Shown: positions 27,378 through 36,030, numbered from the stretch's first letter. The stretch is 64,000 bases of DNA from Bacillota bacterium (GCA_023442465.1 JAEZZQ010000048.1:71790-135789), one strand, 5' to 3'. A program made the numbers and translations. Notes: generated by a model from the letters alone, not told the origin.

Positions 27378-28482
27378 ACCGCATCACATCCTTTATAAGA
27401 CTTTTCGTTCCATCCTGCGAAAAAATATTGATTTTCTGCGGATTCGCTTTCAGCTTTACTCTTTCCTTACACTTTATAATTTTTTCTGCCTGACCCACAT
27501 CTTGACTGAATTCGATTTCCGGCTGTTTAGACGTTTCTTCTGTAAATGTCATTACATAATTTACATATTTCCCCAGAAATGTTCTCTCTTTTACTTCTGC
27601 TTCAATCCCTTCACTGCCCAGGGAAAACTCCTCCGGTCTCACCGAAATGATCACCTTCTGTCCATCTTCACATTCTTCCACCAGATTTGTCATTTTTACT
27701 TTGTATCCGTTTTCAAAGACTGCATAAACCGTGTTTTCCTTCTTCTCAAGCACTCCGCGGAAGCTGTTGGAATGTCCGATAAAGGTAGATACAAATAGGT
27801 TGTATGGTCTCGTATAAATATTTTCCGGCGCGCCGATCTGCTGGATCACACCGTCCTTCATTACCGCAATTCTATCCGAAATCGCCAGTGCTTCTTCCTG
27901 GTCGTGGGTTACATATACGGTCGTAATTCCCACCTGCTTCTGAACCTCCCGGATCGCTCCTCTCATTTCCACACGAAGCTTGGCATCCAAATTGGATAAC
28001 GGTTCATCCATTAAAAGCACGCTGGGATGAATGACAATCGCTCTGGCAAGCGCCACTCTCTGCTGCTGCCCGCCCGACAGCCGCTCCGGCAGCCGTTCCT
28101 GATAATCCGTTATCTTTACTACCTCCAGTATCTCATCCACTTTTTTCTTCATTTCCTGTTTATTCGTTTTTCTAAGCTTTAAGCCGTATTCCACATTTTG
28201 TCTTACCGTTAAATGCGGAAAAATAGCATAATTTTGGAAAACCATACCGATATTTCTCTTATGAGCGGAAATATGGTTGATCACTTTATCTCCGAATTTG
28301 ATCTCGCCGCCCTCTATGGAATTAAATCCTGCGATCATTCGCAGCAAGGTTGTTTTCCCGCAGCCCGAAGGCCCTAACAAAGTAAAAAACTCCCCATTTT
28401 TAATCTGTATTGACATATCCGGGATGATTGTTATGTCATCATATTTCTTTACAACATGTTCTACATTGATAGCAACGCTCAT
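27370..28482 (-). CDS. ABC transporter ATP-binding protein, FbpC/PotA-type
   Basis: 370 residues. Walker A GPSGCGKTT near residue 37, Q loop, signature LSGGQQQRVALARA near 136, Walker B VLLMDEPLSNLDAK near 156, and a switch His in VTHDQEEALA. A C-terminal TOBE regulatory domain spans about 240-350. It powers the two-domain permease encoded downstream. It is separated from the binding-protein gene by a hairpin that probably limits read-through. Confidence 0.93.
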   Translation of the reverse strand: MSVAINVEHVVKKYDDITIIPDMSIQIKNGEFFTLLGPSGCGKTTLLRMIAGFNSIEGGEIKFGDKVINHISAHKRNIGMVFQNYAIFPHLTVRQNVEYGLKLRKTNKQEMKKKVDEILEVVKITDYQERLPERLSGGQQQRVALARAIVIHPSVLLMDEPLSNLDAKLRVEMRGAIREVQKQVGITTVYVTHDQEEALAISDRIAVMKDGVIQQIGAPENIYTRPYNLFVSTFIGHSNSFRGVLEKKENTVYAVFENGYKVKMTNLVEECEDGQKVIISVRPEEFSLGSEGIEAEVKERTFLGKYVNYVMTFTEETSKQPEIEFSQDVGQAEKIIKCKERVKLKANPQKINIFSQDGTKSLIKDVMRYE

Positions 28483-28525
28483 TTTATTTCCTTCTTTCCA
28501 TCTCAGTTTCTTAATTTCTTTTATG

Positions 28526-28557
28526 AAAAAAGGAGATTTCTTTCAATCTCCTTTTTT
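28526..28557 (-). terminator. Internal attenuating terminator between binding protein and ATPase genes
   Basis: AAAAAAGGAGATT and AATCTCCTTTTTT form a hairpin that ends in a run of U on the minus transcript. It lies between the solute-binding gene and the ATPase gene, an arrangement that gives excess binding protein over membrane components. Confidence 0.82.
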
Positions 28558-28614
28558 CCTATTCAAGTGTTTTTGAATTTCCAATGATTTTAAATGTTTG
28601 CAACTTATGTTTTA

Positions 28615-29742
28615 TTAATAGTTTGTGAAGATATCATTAAATTGGGTAAGCCATTCTTCCTTTTTCTCAACTACAAGATTCTCATCATCATAAATGATAT
28701 TGATATCTTCTTTTGGCGTTAAATAGCTGGGGGCTGGTACGTCCGTTCTTACGGAACGTCTGTTCAACTGTTCTACAATAATGGTCTGCGCATCTTTTCC
28801 CGTTATAAAATCAATGAACGCCTTTGCATTATCCATATTCTTGGCATCCTTGATAATGTATACCCCATCCGGCTTGGAAATAACGCCTTCTTCCATATAA
28901 ACGACTTTTACCGGAGCTCCGTCAGCCACATATTTTGCCGCACCTTCTTCAAAGGTGAGTCCAACCACATATTCTCCGTCCGCTACGCCCTTATAAACTG
29001 CAGAGGAACCGCTGAGCAGCTTACCATCAAGATTTTGACAGAATTTATCCACATAATCCCATCCATCTTCCGGATTTCCATTTCCCATAGCATAGAGCAT
29101 ATTGATCAGGTGCTCATAGGAAGATGAGGATTTGGATGGATCACAATGTGCGATTTTTCCTTTTAACTCGGGATTCAATAAGTCTTCATAACCATTCACC
29201 TCGATATCGCCGATCAAATCGGTATTTATCATGATCACACTGGGAATATCAGTAAATCTCGTTAAAGGTCCTTCTACATTTTTCATGCCTTCCTGCACGA
29301 ACTCTTCATTTATAGACTGATAATTTTCAAACAGATCCATCTGCGGCATCATTGTCGATAAAGAACCGCCCCAGAAAATATCTCCCAAAGGATTTCCCTG
29401 TTCAGATTCTACTCTTTTCAACAGTTCGCCGGTACCGGCCGCTACCACTTCTACTTTTACACCCGTCTGATTTTCAAATTCACTTACCAAAGGATTGATA
29501 AACTCCAGCGGATGAGGGCAATAAATAACCAAATCACCCGATAACTTATTCGTTTCCGTCTCAGCTTCCGTCGCTGCCGCTTCTGCGGGCGCGCTCTCTT
29601 CTTTTACTTCTTCCTTTACTTCTTCTTTCGTCTCTGTGTCCGCCTTAGACACTGTTGCCTCTGAAGTTGTGTTTCCGCATGCCATTAACCCCATTGTCAT
29701 AGCCGCTGCCATAAAAATGGCCACCATTCTCTTTTTCATCAC
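28615..29742 (-). CDS. Solute-binding lipoprotein, AfuA/FbpA-like
   Basis: 375 residues. The signal peptide ends in lipobox LMAC (Cys22), followed by a Glu/Thr/Ala-rich tether (about 25-65) and a two-lobe ferric-type binding fold (LVIYCPHPLEFINPLVSEFENQTGVKVEVV). Members of this fold bind Fe(III), phosphonates or hexose phosphates. The two-Tyr ferric-binding signature of true FbpA proteins is not obvious, so a phosphorylated organic solute is a fair alternative. A promoter with 17-base spacing lies just upstream. Confidence 0.88.
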   Translation of the reverse strand: MMKKRMVAIFMAAAMTMGLMACGNTTSEATVSKADTETKEEVKEEVKEESAPAEAAATEAETETNKLSGDLVIYCPHPLEFINPLVSEFENQTGVKVEVVAAGTGELLKRVESEQGNPLGDIFWGGSLSTMMPQMDLFENYQSINEEFVQEGMKNVEGPLTRFTDIPSVIMINTDLIGDIEVNGYEDLLNPELKGKIAHCDPSKSSSSYEHLINMLYAMGNGNPEDGWDYVDKFCQNLDGKLLSGSSAVYKGVADGEYVVGLTFEEGAAKYVADGAPVKVVYMEEGVISKPDGVYIIKDAKNMDNAKAFIDFITGKDAQTIIVEQLNRRSVRTDVPAPSYLTPKEDINIIYDDENLVVEKKEEWLTQFNDIFTNY

Positions 29743-29780
29743 TAACCCTCCTTATTTTCAGGCACTTCGTACCTTGTAAT

Positions 29781-29809
29781 GCTATAATAATATATCCTCG
29801 ATTTGTAAA
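29781..29809 (-). promoter_or_regulatory. Probable promoter of the AfuA-like importer operon
   Basis: On the minus strand TTTACA (29804-29809) and TATAGC (29781-29786) are 17 bases apart. The -10 box is only a 4 of 6 match. Confidence 0.4.
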
Positions 29810-29836
29810 AAACCTAAAATCCCGTAAAAATATCCG

Positions 29837-29877
29837 AAAAAATGAACCGCAGTTTTTTCTCCTGCGGTTCATTTTTT
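29837..29877. terminator. Bidirectional-type terminator after the suf pair
   Basis: Sixteen-base arms AAAAAATGAACCGCAG and CTGCGGTTCATTTTTT with a 9-base loop. It is flanked by A on one side and T on the other, so it can stop transcripts in either direction. It lies 13 bases past the SufB-like stop. Confidence 0.9.
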
Positions 29878-29889
29878 TGCGTTTATAGG

Positions 29890-30813
29890 TTATTGTAAGA
29901 AATTATCTATGATGACTGCTTCTGCTTCTTCCTCCGTCATTCCAAAGGAACGAAGCTTCAAAAGCTGTTCGTTATTGATTCTTCCGATGGCCGCTTCGTG
30001 AACAATCTGGGCATCTACATCGTGAGCGTCTATTTCAGGAATGGCACATACGTGAGCATGGTCCATAATAATAGCATCGCACTGCACATGGGCTTTGCAA
30101 AGTGCATTTCCCACCGCGCTCGGGTGGAAGGTCTGGCTGGAAGTTCCCTTCGCCACGGAGCGGGATATGATCTGCGCCGAGCTTCCTTCTCCGTTCATCC
30201 TTACCTCCATATTGGAAACGGCAGTCTGTTTACCGTGAGTCATCAGCTTCTCCATCACAAAAAGCCTGCTGTCAGGCCCCATATCCACATCGGTAATACG
30301 CTTCGTAGAATCCACACCGCGGATCTGCACCGTATCCAGCGTGAATATCGACCCTTCCTCCATATATATCTGAGTCACAGGATTGAGTATATTCTCTCCG
30401 GTACCCCCGCCTTCTCCGTAATGCTTCTCCTCATATACTACTTTAGCGTTCTTTCCTACGTGAAAAGCATGGATTCCGTCGTGTCTCGTCTCATTGCAGC
30501 CGCTGTTATGAATGCCGCAGCCTGCCACGATGACCACATCCGCACCTTCTTCTATGTAGAAATCATTATAAACTACATCCATCATGCCGGACTGGGAAAT
30601 TACGACCGGAATATGTACCTGTTCTCCCTGTGCCTTACTGCTTATATAGACATCGATTCCCTGCTTGTCCTCTTTTCTCCTGATCTTGATATTCTCGCTG
30701 TCCCCGTGGCAGAGAGCCGCTCCGTTATAGCGCAGGTTATAAGCTCCCTGCTGCTTGAACCCATTGGTATCGATAGCATCAAGCACCTTATTTGTTATCG
30801 CATCCAGCTCCAT
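29890..30813 (-). CDS. SufB/SufD-like Fe-S cluster scaffold protein (short form)
   Basis: 307 residues, clearly shorter than classical SufB (about 470) but showing the SufBD core: a beta-helix with repeats such as VYEEKHYGEGGGTGEN and the C-terminal segment DHAHVCAIPEIDAHDVDAQIVHEAAIGRI. It should form a complex with the ATPase encoded just upstream and assemble Fe-S clusters on it. The gene overlaps sufC by 26 bases. The two-gene set without SufS, SufU or SufD matches the minimal SMS-type arrangement described in anaerobes. Confidence 0.88.
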   Translation of the reverse strand: MELDAITNKVLDAIDTNGFKQQGAYNLRYNGAALCHGDSENIKIRRKEDKQGIDVYISSKAQGEQVHIPVVISQSGMMDVVYNDFYIEEGADVVIVAGCGIHNSGCNETRHDGIHAFHVGKNAKVVYEEKHYGEGGGTGENILNPVTQIYMEEGSIFTLDTVQIRGVDSTKRITDVDMGPDSRLFVMEKLMTHGKQTAVSNMEVRMNGEGSSAQIISRSVAKGTSSQTFHPSAVGNALCKAHVQCDAIIMDHAHVCAIPEIDAHDVDAQIVHEAAIGRINNEQLLKLRSFGMTEEEAEAVIIDNFLQ

Positions 30814-31546
30814 AACCGTTTCCTCCCTTTCTGTTTATACACATACAGCTATCCTCCCCGCCAAAAAGCAGAGGAAGGATTTCCCCGGCAGCACCGCATC
30901 TATCCACCGTTCCGTCCTTGATGACCAGTATTCTGTCCGCCATGCGGATAATTTTCTCCTGATGGGAAATGAGTACGAGCGTCTCCTTTTTCTCTTTGTG
31001 GATCTTCTCGAATTCTTTTACGAGCATGGAAAAGCTCCAAAGGTCAATTCCTGCCTCAGGTTCATCGAAAATACAAAGCTTATGCTGCTTCGCCAGCACA
31101 GTGGCGATTTCCACCCTCTTACGCTCTCCGCCGGACAGCGTGGCATCCACCTCCCTGTCCAGATATTCTCTGGCACACATGCCGACACTGCTGAGCAGAT
31201 CGCAGCAAATGTCCTCTGAAAGCTCCTCCCCCGCAGCAAGATTAAGAAGCCTGCGTATGGTCATTCCCTTAAAGATAGGCGGCTGCTGGAATGCGTATCC
31301 GATTCCGGCCTTCGCTCTCTCGTCGATAGCCATAGGCGCAATATCCACCCCGTCCAGAAGCAGTTTCCCGCCGGTAGCGCTCAATACACCCATCAAAAGC
31401 TTAGCCACCGTGGTCTTTCCCCCTCCGTTCGGCCCGGTGATAACCAGCATCTCTCCATCTTCAACCGAAAAATTTATATCTTTCACAATCGTTATTTTCT
31501 CGCCGTTCTCCACGACTTCATAAGCCAAGTTCCGTACTTCCAGCAT
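30788..31546 (-). CDS. sufC: SufC-like Fe-S assembly ATPase
   Basis: About 252 residues from ATG 31546, with AGGAGG 8 bases upstream; a longer TTG frame would place the ribosome binding site inside the gene. Walker A GPNGGGKTT near residue 33, signature LSGGERKRVEIA near 139 and Walker B LCIFDEPEAGIDLW near 159. The FDEPEAGID form is typical of SufC. It drives conformational change of the SufB-like scaffold encoded next. Cysteines near the C-terminus (CMCINRKGG) are not usual SufC features. Confidence 0.9.
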   Translation of the reverse strand: MLEVRNLAYEVVENGEKITIVKDINFSVEDGEMLVITGPNGGGKTTVAKLLMGVLSATGGKLLLDGVDIAPMAIDERAKAGIGYAFQQPPIFKGMTIRRLLNLAAGEELSEDICCDLLSSVGMCAREYLDREVDATLSGGERKRVEIATVLAKQHKLCIFDEPEAGIDLWSFSMLVKEFEKIHKEKKETLVLISHQEKIIRMADRILVIKDGTVDRCGAAGEILPLLFGGEDSCMCINRKGGNGYGAGCDNK

Positions 31547-31570
31547 CTTTTTATCCTCCTGCAACACCCT

Positions 31571-31599
31571 ATTTTATCACGGCTGTTACCCTGCGTCTA
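31571..31599 (-). promoter_or_regulatory. Probable promoter of the sufC-sufB pair
   Basis: Minus-strand TAGACG (31594-31599) and TAAAAT (31571-31576) are separated by 17 bases. The leader before the ribosome binding site is very short. No IscR-like site was recognised. Confidence 0.5.
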
Positions 31600-31638
31600 T
31601 TTATATAAAAAATTATTGATAAAGATTGTCATTACAGT

Positions 31639-32361
31639 TTAATGTCTTCTCGTGGCTGTGTCCTGAAAACAGAAATAGTCCGGCCTGTGCCTGGATTGCG
31701 TAAACTCAAACATCTGCCCGTCCGCATTATAGGTCTGACTGCTGATAACGGCCAGGCAGTTGAAGTCGTTCAGATTCAAATATTTCTCGTCGATTTCCGT
31801 GACCCTCTCCACCGTCATGATTCTTTTGCTGGTCACGATGGACATACCCAGCTCGTCTTCGATATAATCATAAATAGAATGAGCCGCAATTTCCTCCGTA
31901 AGCCCCGGAACCGCGGATTTCAAAAAAGTATTGATATCGAAAATCAGAGCCTTTCCATCCAGATACCTGACACGCTGTATGTAATACAGCTCGGCACCTG
32001 CCGCAAAGCCGGTCTTCGCCTGAATATGCTCATCCGCCACCAGCTCGGTAAACTGCACCACCCTGGTGGAATGTTCGCAGCCGTTTCGAAGCGCCGACTC
32101 CTTAAAGGATTCGATTCCTCCTATGGTAAAGGTTGTCTGGCGCACCGGCTGATAAATCACCCGGACCCCCACACCGTGAAGAGACTGCACATAGCCTTCC
32201 TCTGCCAGCATGGAAACTGCCCTTCTTATCGTATTTCTGGAGCAGTCATAGGACTCCACCAGCATATTTTCAGAAGGAAGAAGCTGCTGGAACGGGTACA
32301 CCTGACTTTCAATTTTCGATTTTAAATCCTTATAAATGGATTGAAATATAGCCTTTGGCAT
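31639..32361 (-). CDS. treR: GntR-family regulator of trehalose genes
   Basis: 240 residues. The winged helix is at about 1-70 (LLPSENMLVESYDCSRNTIRRAVSMLAEEGYVQSLHGVGVRVI) and a UTRA ligand-binding domain at about 85-235. It is transcribed divergently from the trehalose PTS gene, with two perfect 16-base palindromes in between. TreR of this family represses treP/treC and is released by trehalose-6-phosphate, which is the likely mechanism here. Ribosome binding site GAGGA before the ATG. Confidence 0.9.
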   Translation of the reverse strand: MPKAIFQSIYKDLKSKIESQVYPFQQLLPSENMLVESYDCSRNTIRRAVSMLAEEGYVQSLHGVGVRVIYQPVRQTTFTIGGIESFKESALRNGCEHSTRVVQFTELVADEHIQAKTGFAAGAELYYIQRVRYLDGKALIFDINTFLKSAVPGLTEEIAAHSIYDYIEDELGMSIVTSKRIMTVERVTEIDEKYLNLNDFNCLAVISSQTYNADGQMFEFTQSRHRPDYFCFQDTATRRH

Positions 32362-32490
32362 AAATCCTCATTCTCTCCTTTACCATGGTTCATTTTCTAT
32401 TTATTATAAATCATAACAGCAGGAAGTCAAGAAATGGAAAGATATAAGAGCGGTCATACAGATGAGATAAAAAAATAATCAAAATAGAAG

Positions 32491-32519
32491 TTGACTTGTT
32501 TAAACAAGTATGGTATAAA
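32491..32519 (+). promoter_or_regulatory. treP promoter
   Basis: TTGACT (32491-32496), a 17-base spacer and TATAAA (32514-32519). The first TreR palindrome covers the -35 box and spacer. Confidence 0.85.
32494..32509. promoter_or_regulatory. TreR operator 1
   Basis: ACTTGTTTAAACAAGT, a perfect 16-base palindrome overlapping the treP promoter. It is identical to operator 2. Confidence 0.88.
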
Positions 32520-32532
32520 AGCTTTATAGGGT

Positions 32533-32548
32533 ACTTGTTTAAACAAGT
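32533..32548. promoter_or_regulatory. TreR operator 2
   Basis: A second identical palindrome, ACTTGTTTAAACAAGT, 39 bases centre-to-centre downstream of operator 1 and 16 bases before the treP start codon. The paired arrangement suggests cooperative binding or a roadblock. Confidence 0.88.
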
Positions 32549-32564
32549 TATAAGGAGGAAACTT

Positions 32565-33980
32565 ATGGGTAAGTATGAAAATGACGCAAAGGAACTTTTG
32601 AAGCTGGTCGGGGGAAAAGAAAATATTGCGGCTGTGTCACATTGCATGACGCGCATGCGCTTTGCTCTTAACGATCCGTCCCTGGCGGACATTAAGGCGA
32701 TTGAAGCGATGAAAGCGGTAAAGGGGAGCTTTACACAATCCGGGCAGTTTCAGGTCATCATAGGGAATACGGTAGCTGATTTCTATAATGATTTCACTGC
32801 GGTCTCCGGCGTAGAGGGCGTTTCCAAAGACGATGTCAAGAATGCTGCAAAGAAGAATCAGAACGCACTGCAGAAAATCGTAACGGCAATATCGGAAATC
32901 TTTGCCCCTCTCATTCCTGCCATTATCGTCGGCGGTTTGATCCTGGGCTTTCGAAACTGTATTGACAGTTTGTATCTTTTTGAAAACGGGACGAAGACGC
33001 TGTGCGATATCAGCCAGTTCTGGGCAGGCCTGGATCATTTTCTCTGGCTCATCGGCGAAGCTGTGTTCCATATGCTTCCGGTAGGTATCTGCTGGTCCGT
33101 AACCCGGAAGATGGGAACGACACAGATGCTCGGCATCGTGCTTGGACTGACGTTAGTTTCCGGTCAGCTCCTGAATGCCTACGGAGTAGCATCTACAGCA
33201 GCCGCAGACATCCCGTTTTGGAACTTCGGTTTTATTAAGGTGAATATGATCGGTTATCAGGCACAGGTTATTCCGGCTATTTTAGCCGCATTTACGCTCG
33301 TTTATCTGGAAAAGTTTTTCCGAAAGGTTTCTCCGCAGGCGGTATCCATGATCGTAGTGCCCTTCTGCTCTCTCGTACTGGCAGTTATGGCTGCGCACTT
33401 CGTCTTAGGGCCTATCGGATGGAAAATAGGTTCTGCTATCTCCAGCGTGGTATATGCAGGAATTACCGGTCCTTTCAGAGTTATATTCGGAGCTGTTTTC
33501 GGGTTTGTATATGCTCCCTTGGTTATTACCGGCTTGCACCATATGACAAATGCTATTGACTTGCAGCTTATCGCTGATTATGGCGGAACAATGCTGTGGC
33601 CGATGATCGCGCTTTCCAATATCGCACAAGGTTCTGCAGTTCTTGGGATGATGCTCCTTCAGAAAAAGAATGCACAGGCACAGGAAGTAAATGTACCGTC
33701 TTGTATCTCTTGTTATTTGGGAGTAACGGAACCGGCTATGTTCGGTGTTAACTTGAAATATATGTTTCCTTTTATCTGCGGAATGATCGGTTCTGCCCTG
33801 GCGGCAATTGTTTGTGTGGCTACGGGAACTACTGCTAATGCGATCGGAGTGGGAGGGCTTCCGGGAATTCTCTCGATACAGCCTAAGTATATGCTCTCTT
33901 TTGCGGTGTGTATGGTGATTGCTGTTGCGGTTCCTTTTGCTTTGACTGCTATTTTGGGAAAGAAGAAGGGGACGGAGTAG
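32565..33980 (+). CDS. treP: Trehalose-type PTS transporter, EIIBC
   Basis: 471 residues from ATG 32565 with an AAGGAGG site; a longer frame reading through the operators is unlikely. The EIIB domain (1-85) has the phosphorylated Cys27 in AVSHCMTRMRFAL. The EIIC domain (about 105-465) has about ten membrane segments and the substrate motif GVTEPAMFGV. It imports trehalose as trehalose-6-phosphate, taking phosphate from an EIIA supplied elsewhere, since none is encoded here. The trehalose assignment comes from family features and the treC and treR neighbours. Confidence 0.92.
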   Translation: MGKYENDAKELLKLVGGKENIAAVSHCMTRMRFALNDPSLADIKAIEAMKAVKGSFTQSGQFQVIIGNTVADFYNDFTAVSGVEGVSKDDVKNAAKKNQNALQKIVTAISEIFAPLIPAIIVGGLILGFRNCIDSLYLFENGTKTLCDISQFWAGLDHFLWLIGEAVFHMLPVGICWSVTRKMGTTQMLGIVLGLTLVSGQLLNAYGVASTAAADIPFWNFGFIKVNMIGYQAQVIPAILAAFTLVYLEKFFRKVSPQAVSMIVVPFCSLVLAVMAAHFVLGPIGWKIGSAISSVVYAGITGPFRVIFGAVFGFVYAPLVITGLHHMTNAIDLQLIADYGGTMLWPMIALSNIAQGSAVLGMMLLQKKNAQAQEVNVPSCISCYLGVTEPAMFGVNLKYMFPFICGMIGSALAAIVCVATGTTANAIGVGGLPGILSIQPKYMLSFAVCMVIAVAVPFALTAILGKKKGTE

Positions 33981-34364
33981 TAAGAGACGTTGCGAAACTG
34001 TTAGGGTTGTGAGGATTTTATGTACAATTTGGGGTTGTGAGGGGCTTTCATCCCTGGCTTCGGTTTCTGTTCAACGTTCACGGCTGTATTTTCTAAAGGA
34101 AACCGTGAATGTAACGGTGACGGACGGGGCGGCAGCAAAGTACATCCTTGTACTGTGCTGCCTAAACGCCGCATCCATGCGGCGTTTTCCCTGGATGTTG
34201 GAGGTTTCCTTAAGAAAATTTCAGCCGTTCACTAAAAGAACAGAAACCGAAGCCAGGGATGAAAGCCCCCGGAAGGCCGTGGAATTGTACAAAGAAATTG
34301 GCAAAGGTTACGGGTTTCTCAATCGTCAGTACTGGAGAAAAGAGAGAAAGAGGGGGTTGTCTAT
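33981..34364 (+). other. treP-treC intergenic region filled by a branched inverted-repeat element
   Basis: 384 bases. Nearly all of it from 34022 to 34290 is a self-complementary element described separately. A reading frame crosses it from 34009, but its codons are dictated by the inverted repeats and show no protein family. The treC ribosome binding site (AGGGGG) is at about 34351. Confidence 0.8.
34022..34290 (+). repeat. Branched inverted-repeat element, family A, copy 1
   Basis: The outermost arms are GTACAATT (34022-34029) and AATTGTAC (34283-34290). A perfect 32-bp stem pairs 34041-34072 with 34238-34269. An inner stem pairs about 34080-34104 with 34203-34228. These close two hairpins: P2 at 34131-34162 (GGCAGCAAAGTACA / TGTACTGTGCTGCC) and P3 at 34164-34187 (AAACGCCGCAT / ATGCGGCGTTT). 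An inverted second copy is at the right window edge, with compensatory changes. It could be a structured RNA in the tre transcript or a mobile palindromic DNA element. Confidence 0.9.
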
Positions 34365-36023
34365 ATGATAAATTTTCATGACAAGGTCATATATCAGATA
34401 TATCCGAAGTCTTTTATGGATTCTGATGGGGACGGTATTGGGGATTTGCGGGGGATTATTGATAGGTTGGGTTATTTGGAATATCTTGGTGTTGATTATA
34501 TATGGTTGACTCCGTTTTTTGTCTCGCCGCAGAGGGACAATGGGTATGATGTGGCTGATTACCGTAGGGTGGATGCGGCTTTTGGCAGTATGGAGGATCT
34601 GGAGGAGTTGATTGCGCGGGCGGATGAGCGCGGTATCGGGGTGATGTTGGATATGGTGTTTAATCATACTTCTACGGAGCATGAGTGGTTTCAAAAGGCT
34701 ATGGCGGGTAGCAAGGAATATATGGATTATTATATATTCAAGGATGGAGGGCCTGAGCATATCCCTACTAATTGGGAGTCGAAGTTCGGAGGGCCTTCAT
34801 GGGAATATGTTCCTCACTTGGGAAAGTGGTATCTGCATCTGTACGATAGGACTCAGGCGGATTTGAATTGGGAAAATCCTAAGGTGCGGGAGGAATTGAA
34901 GGAGGTTCTTCGCTTCTGGAAGAGGAAGGGGATTAAGGGGTTTCGGTTTGATGTGGTAAATTTGATTTCAAAGCCGGAGGTCTATGAGGACGATACGGAG
35001 GGGGACGGAAGGCATTTTTATACTGACGGGCCGCATGTGCATGAGTTTTTGCAGGAGCTCGTAAGGGATGCCGGAATCGAGGAGATGGTTACGGTAGGAG
35101 AGATGTCTTCTACATCTATCGGGAGCTGTATACGGTATTCTAATCCCGCCGAAAAGGAATTGTCCATGTGCTTTAATTTTCATCATCTTAAGGTGGACTA
35201 TAAGGATGGAAACAAATGGGAGTTGATGCCGCCGGATATCCCGGCTTTGAAAAGGCTGTTCAGGCAGTGGCAGCTTGGCATGCAGGAGCATGGCGGCTGG
35301 AATGCGGTATTTTGGTGCAACCACGATCAGCCCAGAATCGTATCGCGATTTGGAGACGATGGACGTTATTGGAAAGAATCGGCCAAGATGCTGGCCGCCA
35401 GTATACATCTTTTACGCGGTACTCCCTATATTTATCAGGGGGAGGAGCTTGGGATGACCAATACTCATTTTACTCATATCGGGCAATACCGGGATGTGGA
35501 AAGTCTGAATTATTATGAGATACTGCTTCAGGAAGGAAAGACAGAGAAAGAAGCTCTTCGAATTCTCGCTTCAAGGTCCCGGGATAACGCTCGTACCCCC
35601 ATGCAATGGTCGGCAGAACCCAATGCAGGTTTTTCCGGGACATTGCCATGGATTTGCGTAACGGATAATTATAGGCAAATCAATGTGGAAGCAGAAAAAG
35701 AGGATGAAACTTCCATTCTCGCCTATTACAGAAAACTCATTCGGCTGCGCAAGGAAAACCGGGCGATAGCCGATGGCAAAATCGATTTTTTATTCGAAGA
35801 TACGCCTTATTTATTTGCCTATCGCAGATATGTGGAATGTGAAAACGCATCCGGCGAAGAGCTTCTTATATTAAATAATTTGGGCAAAGAATTGATTGTT
35901 CTCGATACGGCGAAATTGGAGACAGATAAATATAAACTAATTCTAGGTAACTATGAAGAAACAAAAGGCGGCATACCGCAAGTGCTTCGGCCCTACGAAA
36001 GCCTGATATTTGAAAAGCGATAA
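34365..36023 (+). CDS. treC: Trehalose-6-phosphate hydrolase (GH13)
   Basis: A 552-residue cytoplasmic enzyme cleaving trehalose-6-phosphate to glucose and glucose-6-phosphate. A (beta/alpha)8 barrel with nucleophile Asp196 (GFRFDVVNLI), acid/base Glu246 (VTVGEMSST) and the third acid in WCNHDQPR, plus a C-terminal beta domain. The length and the motif YQIYPKSFMDSDGDGIGDL are typical of GH13 oligo-alpha-glucosidase/TreC enzymes. It lies downstream of treP but is separated from it by the long palindromic element, which could affect its expression. An oligo-1,6-glucosidase is the alternative; context favours TreC. Confidence 0.92.
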   Translation: MINFHDKVIYQIYPKSFMDSDGDGIGDLRGIIDRLGYLEYLGVDYIWLTPFFVSPQRDNGYDVADYRRVDAAFGSMEDLEELIARADERGIGVMLDMVFNHTSTEHEWFQKAMAGSKEYMDYYIFKDGGPEHIPTNWESKFGGPSWEYVPHLGKWYLHLYDRTQADLNWENPKVREELKEVLRFWKRKGIKGFRFDVVNLISKPEVYEDDTEGDGRHFYTDGPHVHEFLQELVRDAGIEEMVTVGEMSSTSIGSCIRYSNPAEKELSMCFNFHHLKVDYKDGNKWELMPPDIPALKRLFRQWQLGMQEHGGWNAVFWCNHDQPRIVSRFGDDGRYWKESAKMLAASIHLLRGTPYIYQGEELGMTNTHFTHIGQYRDVESLNYYEILLQEGKTEKEALRILASRSRDNARTPMQWSAEPNAGFSGTLPWICVTDNYRQINVEAEKEDETSILAYYRKLIRLRKENRAIADGKIDFLFEDTPYLFAYRRYVECENASGEELLILNNLGKELIVLDTAKLETDKYKLILGNYEETKGGIPQVLRPYESLIFEKR

Positions 36024-36030
36024 CTGACAG

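Noticed and set aside
32496..32564. Upstream extension of the treP protein
   Set aside because: It would translate the two operators; the ATG at 32565 has an excellent AAGGAGG site and matches the normal EIIB start.
34022..34290. Possible retron, CRISPR or group II intron RNA
   Set aside because: No reverse transcriptase, Cas gene or intron-encoded protein is nearby, and the two-hairpin layout does not match the structures I know.
34009..34368. Plus-strand reading frame of about 119 codons across the treP-treC gap
   Set aside because: It spans the inverted-repeat element, has no family features and no good ribosome binding site; its sequence is dictated by the palindromes.
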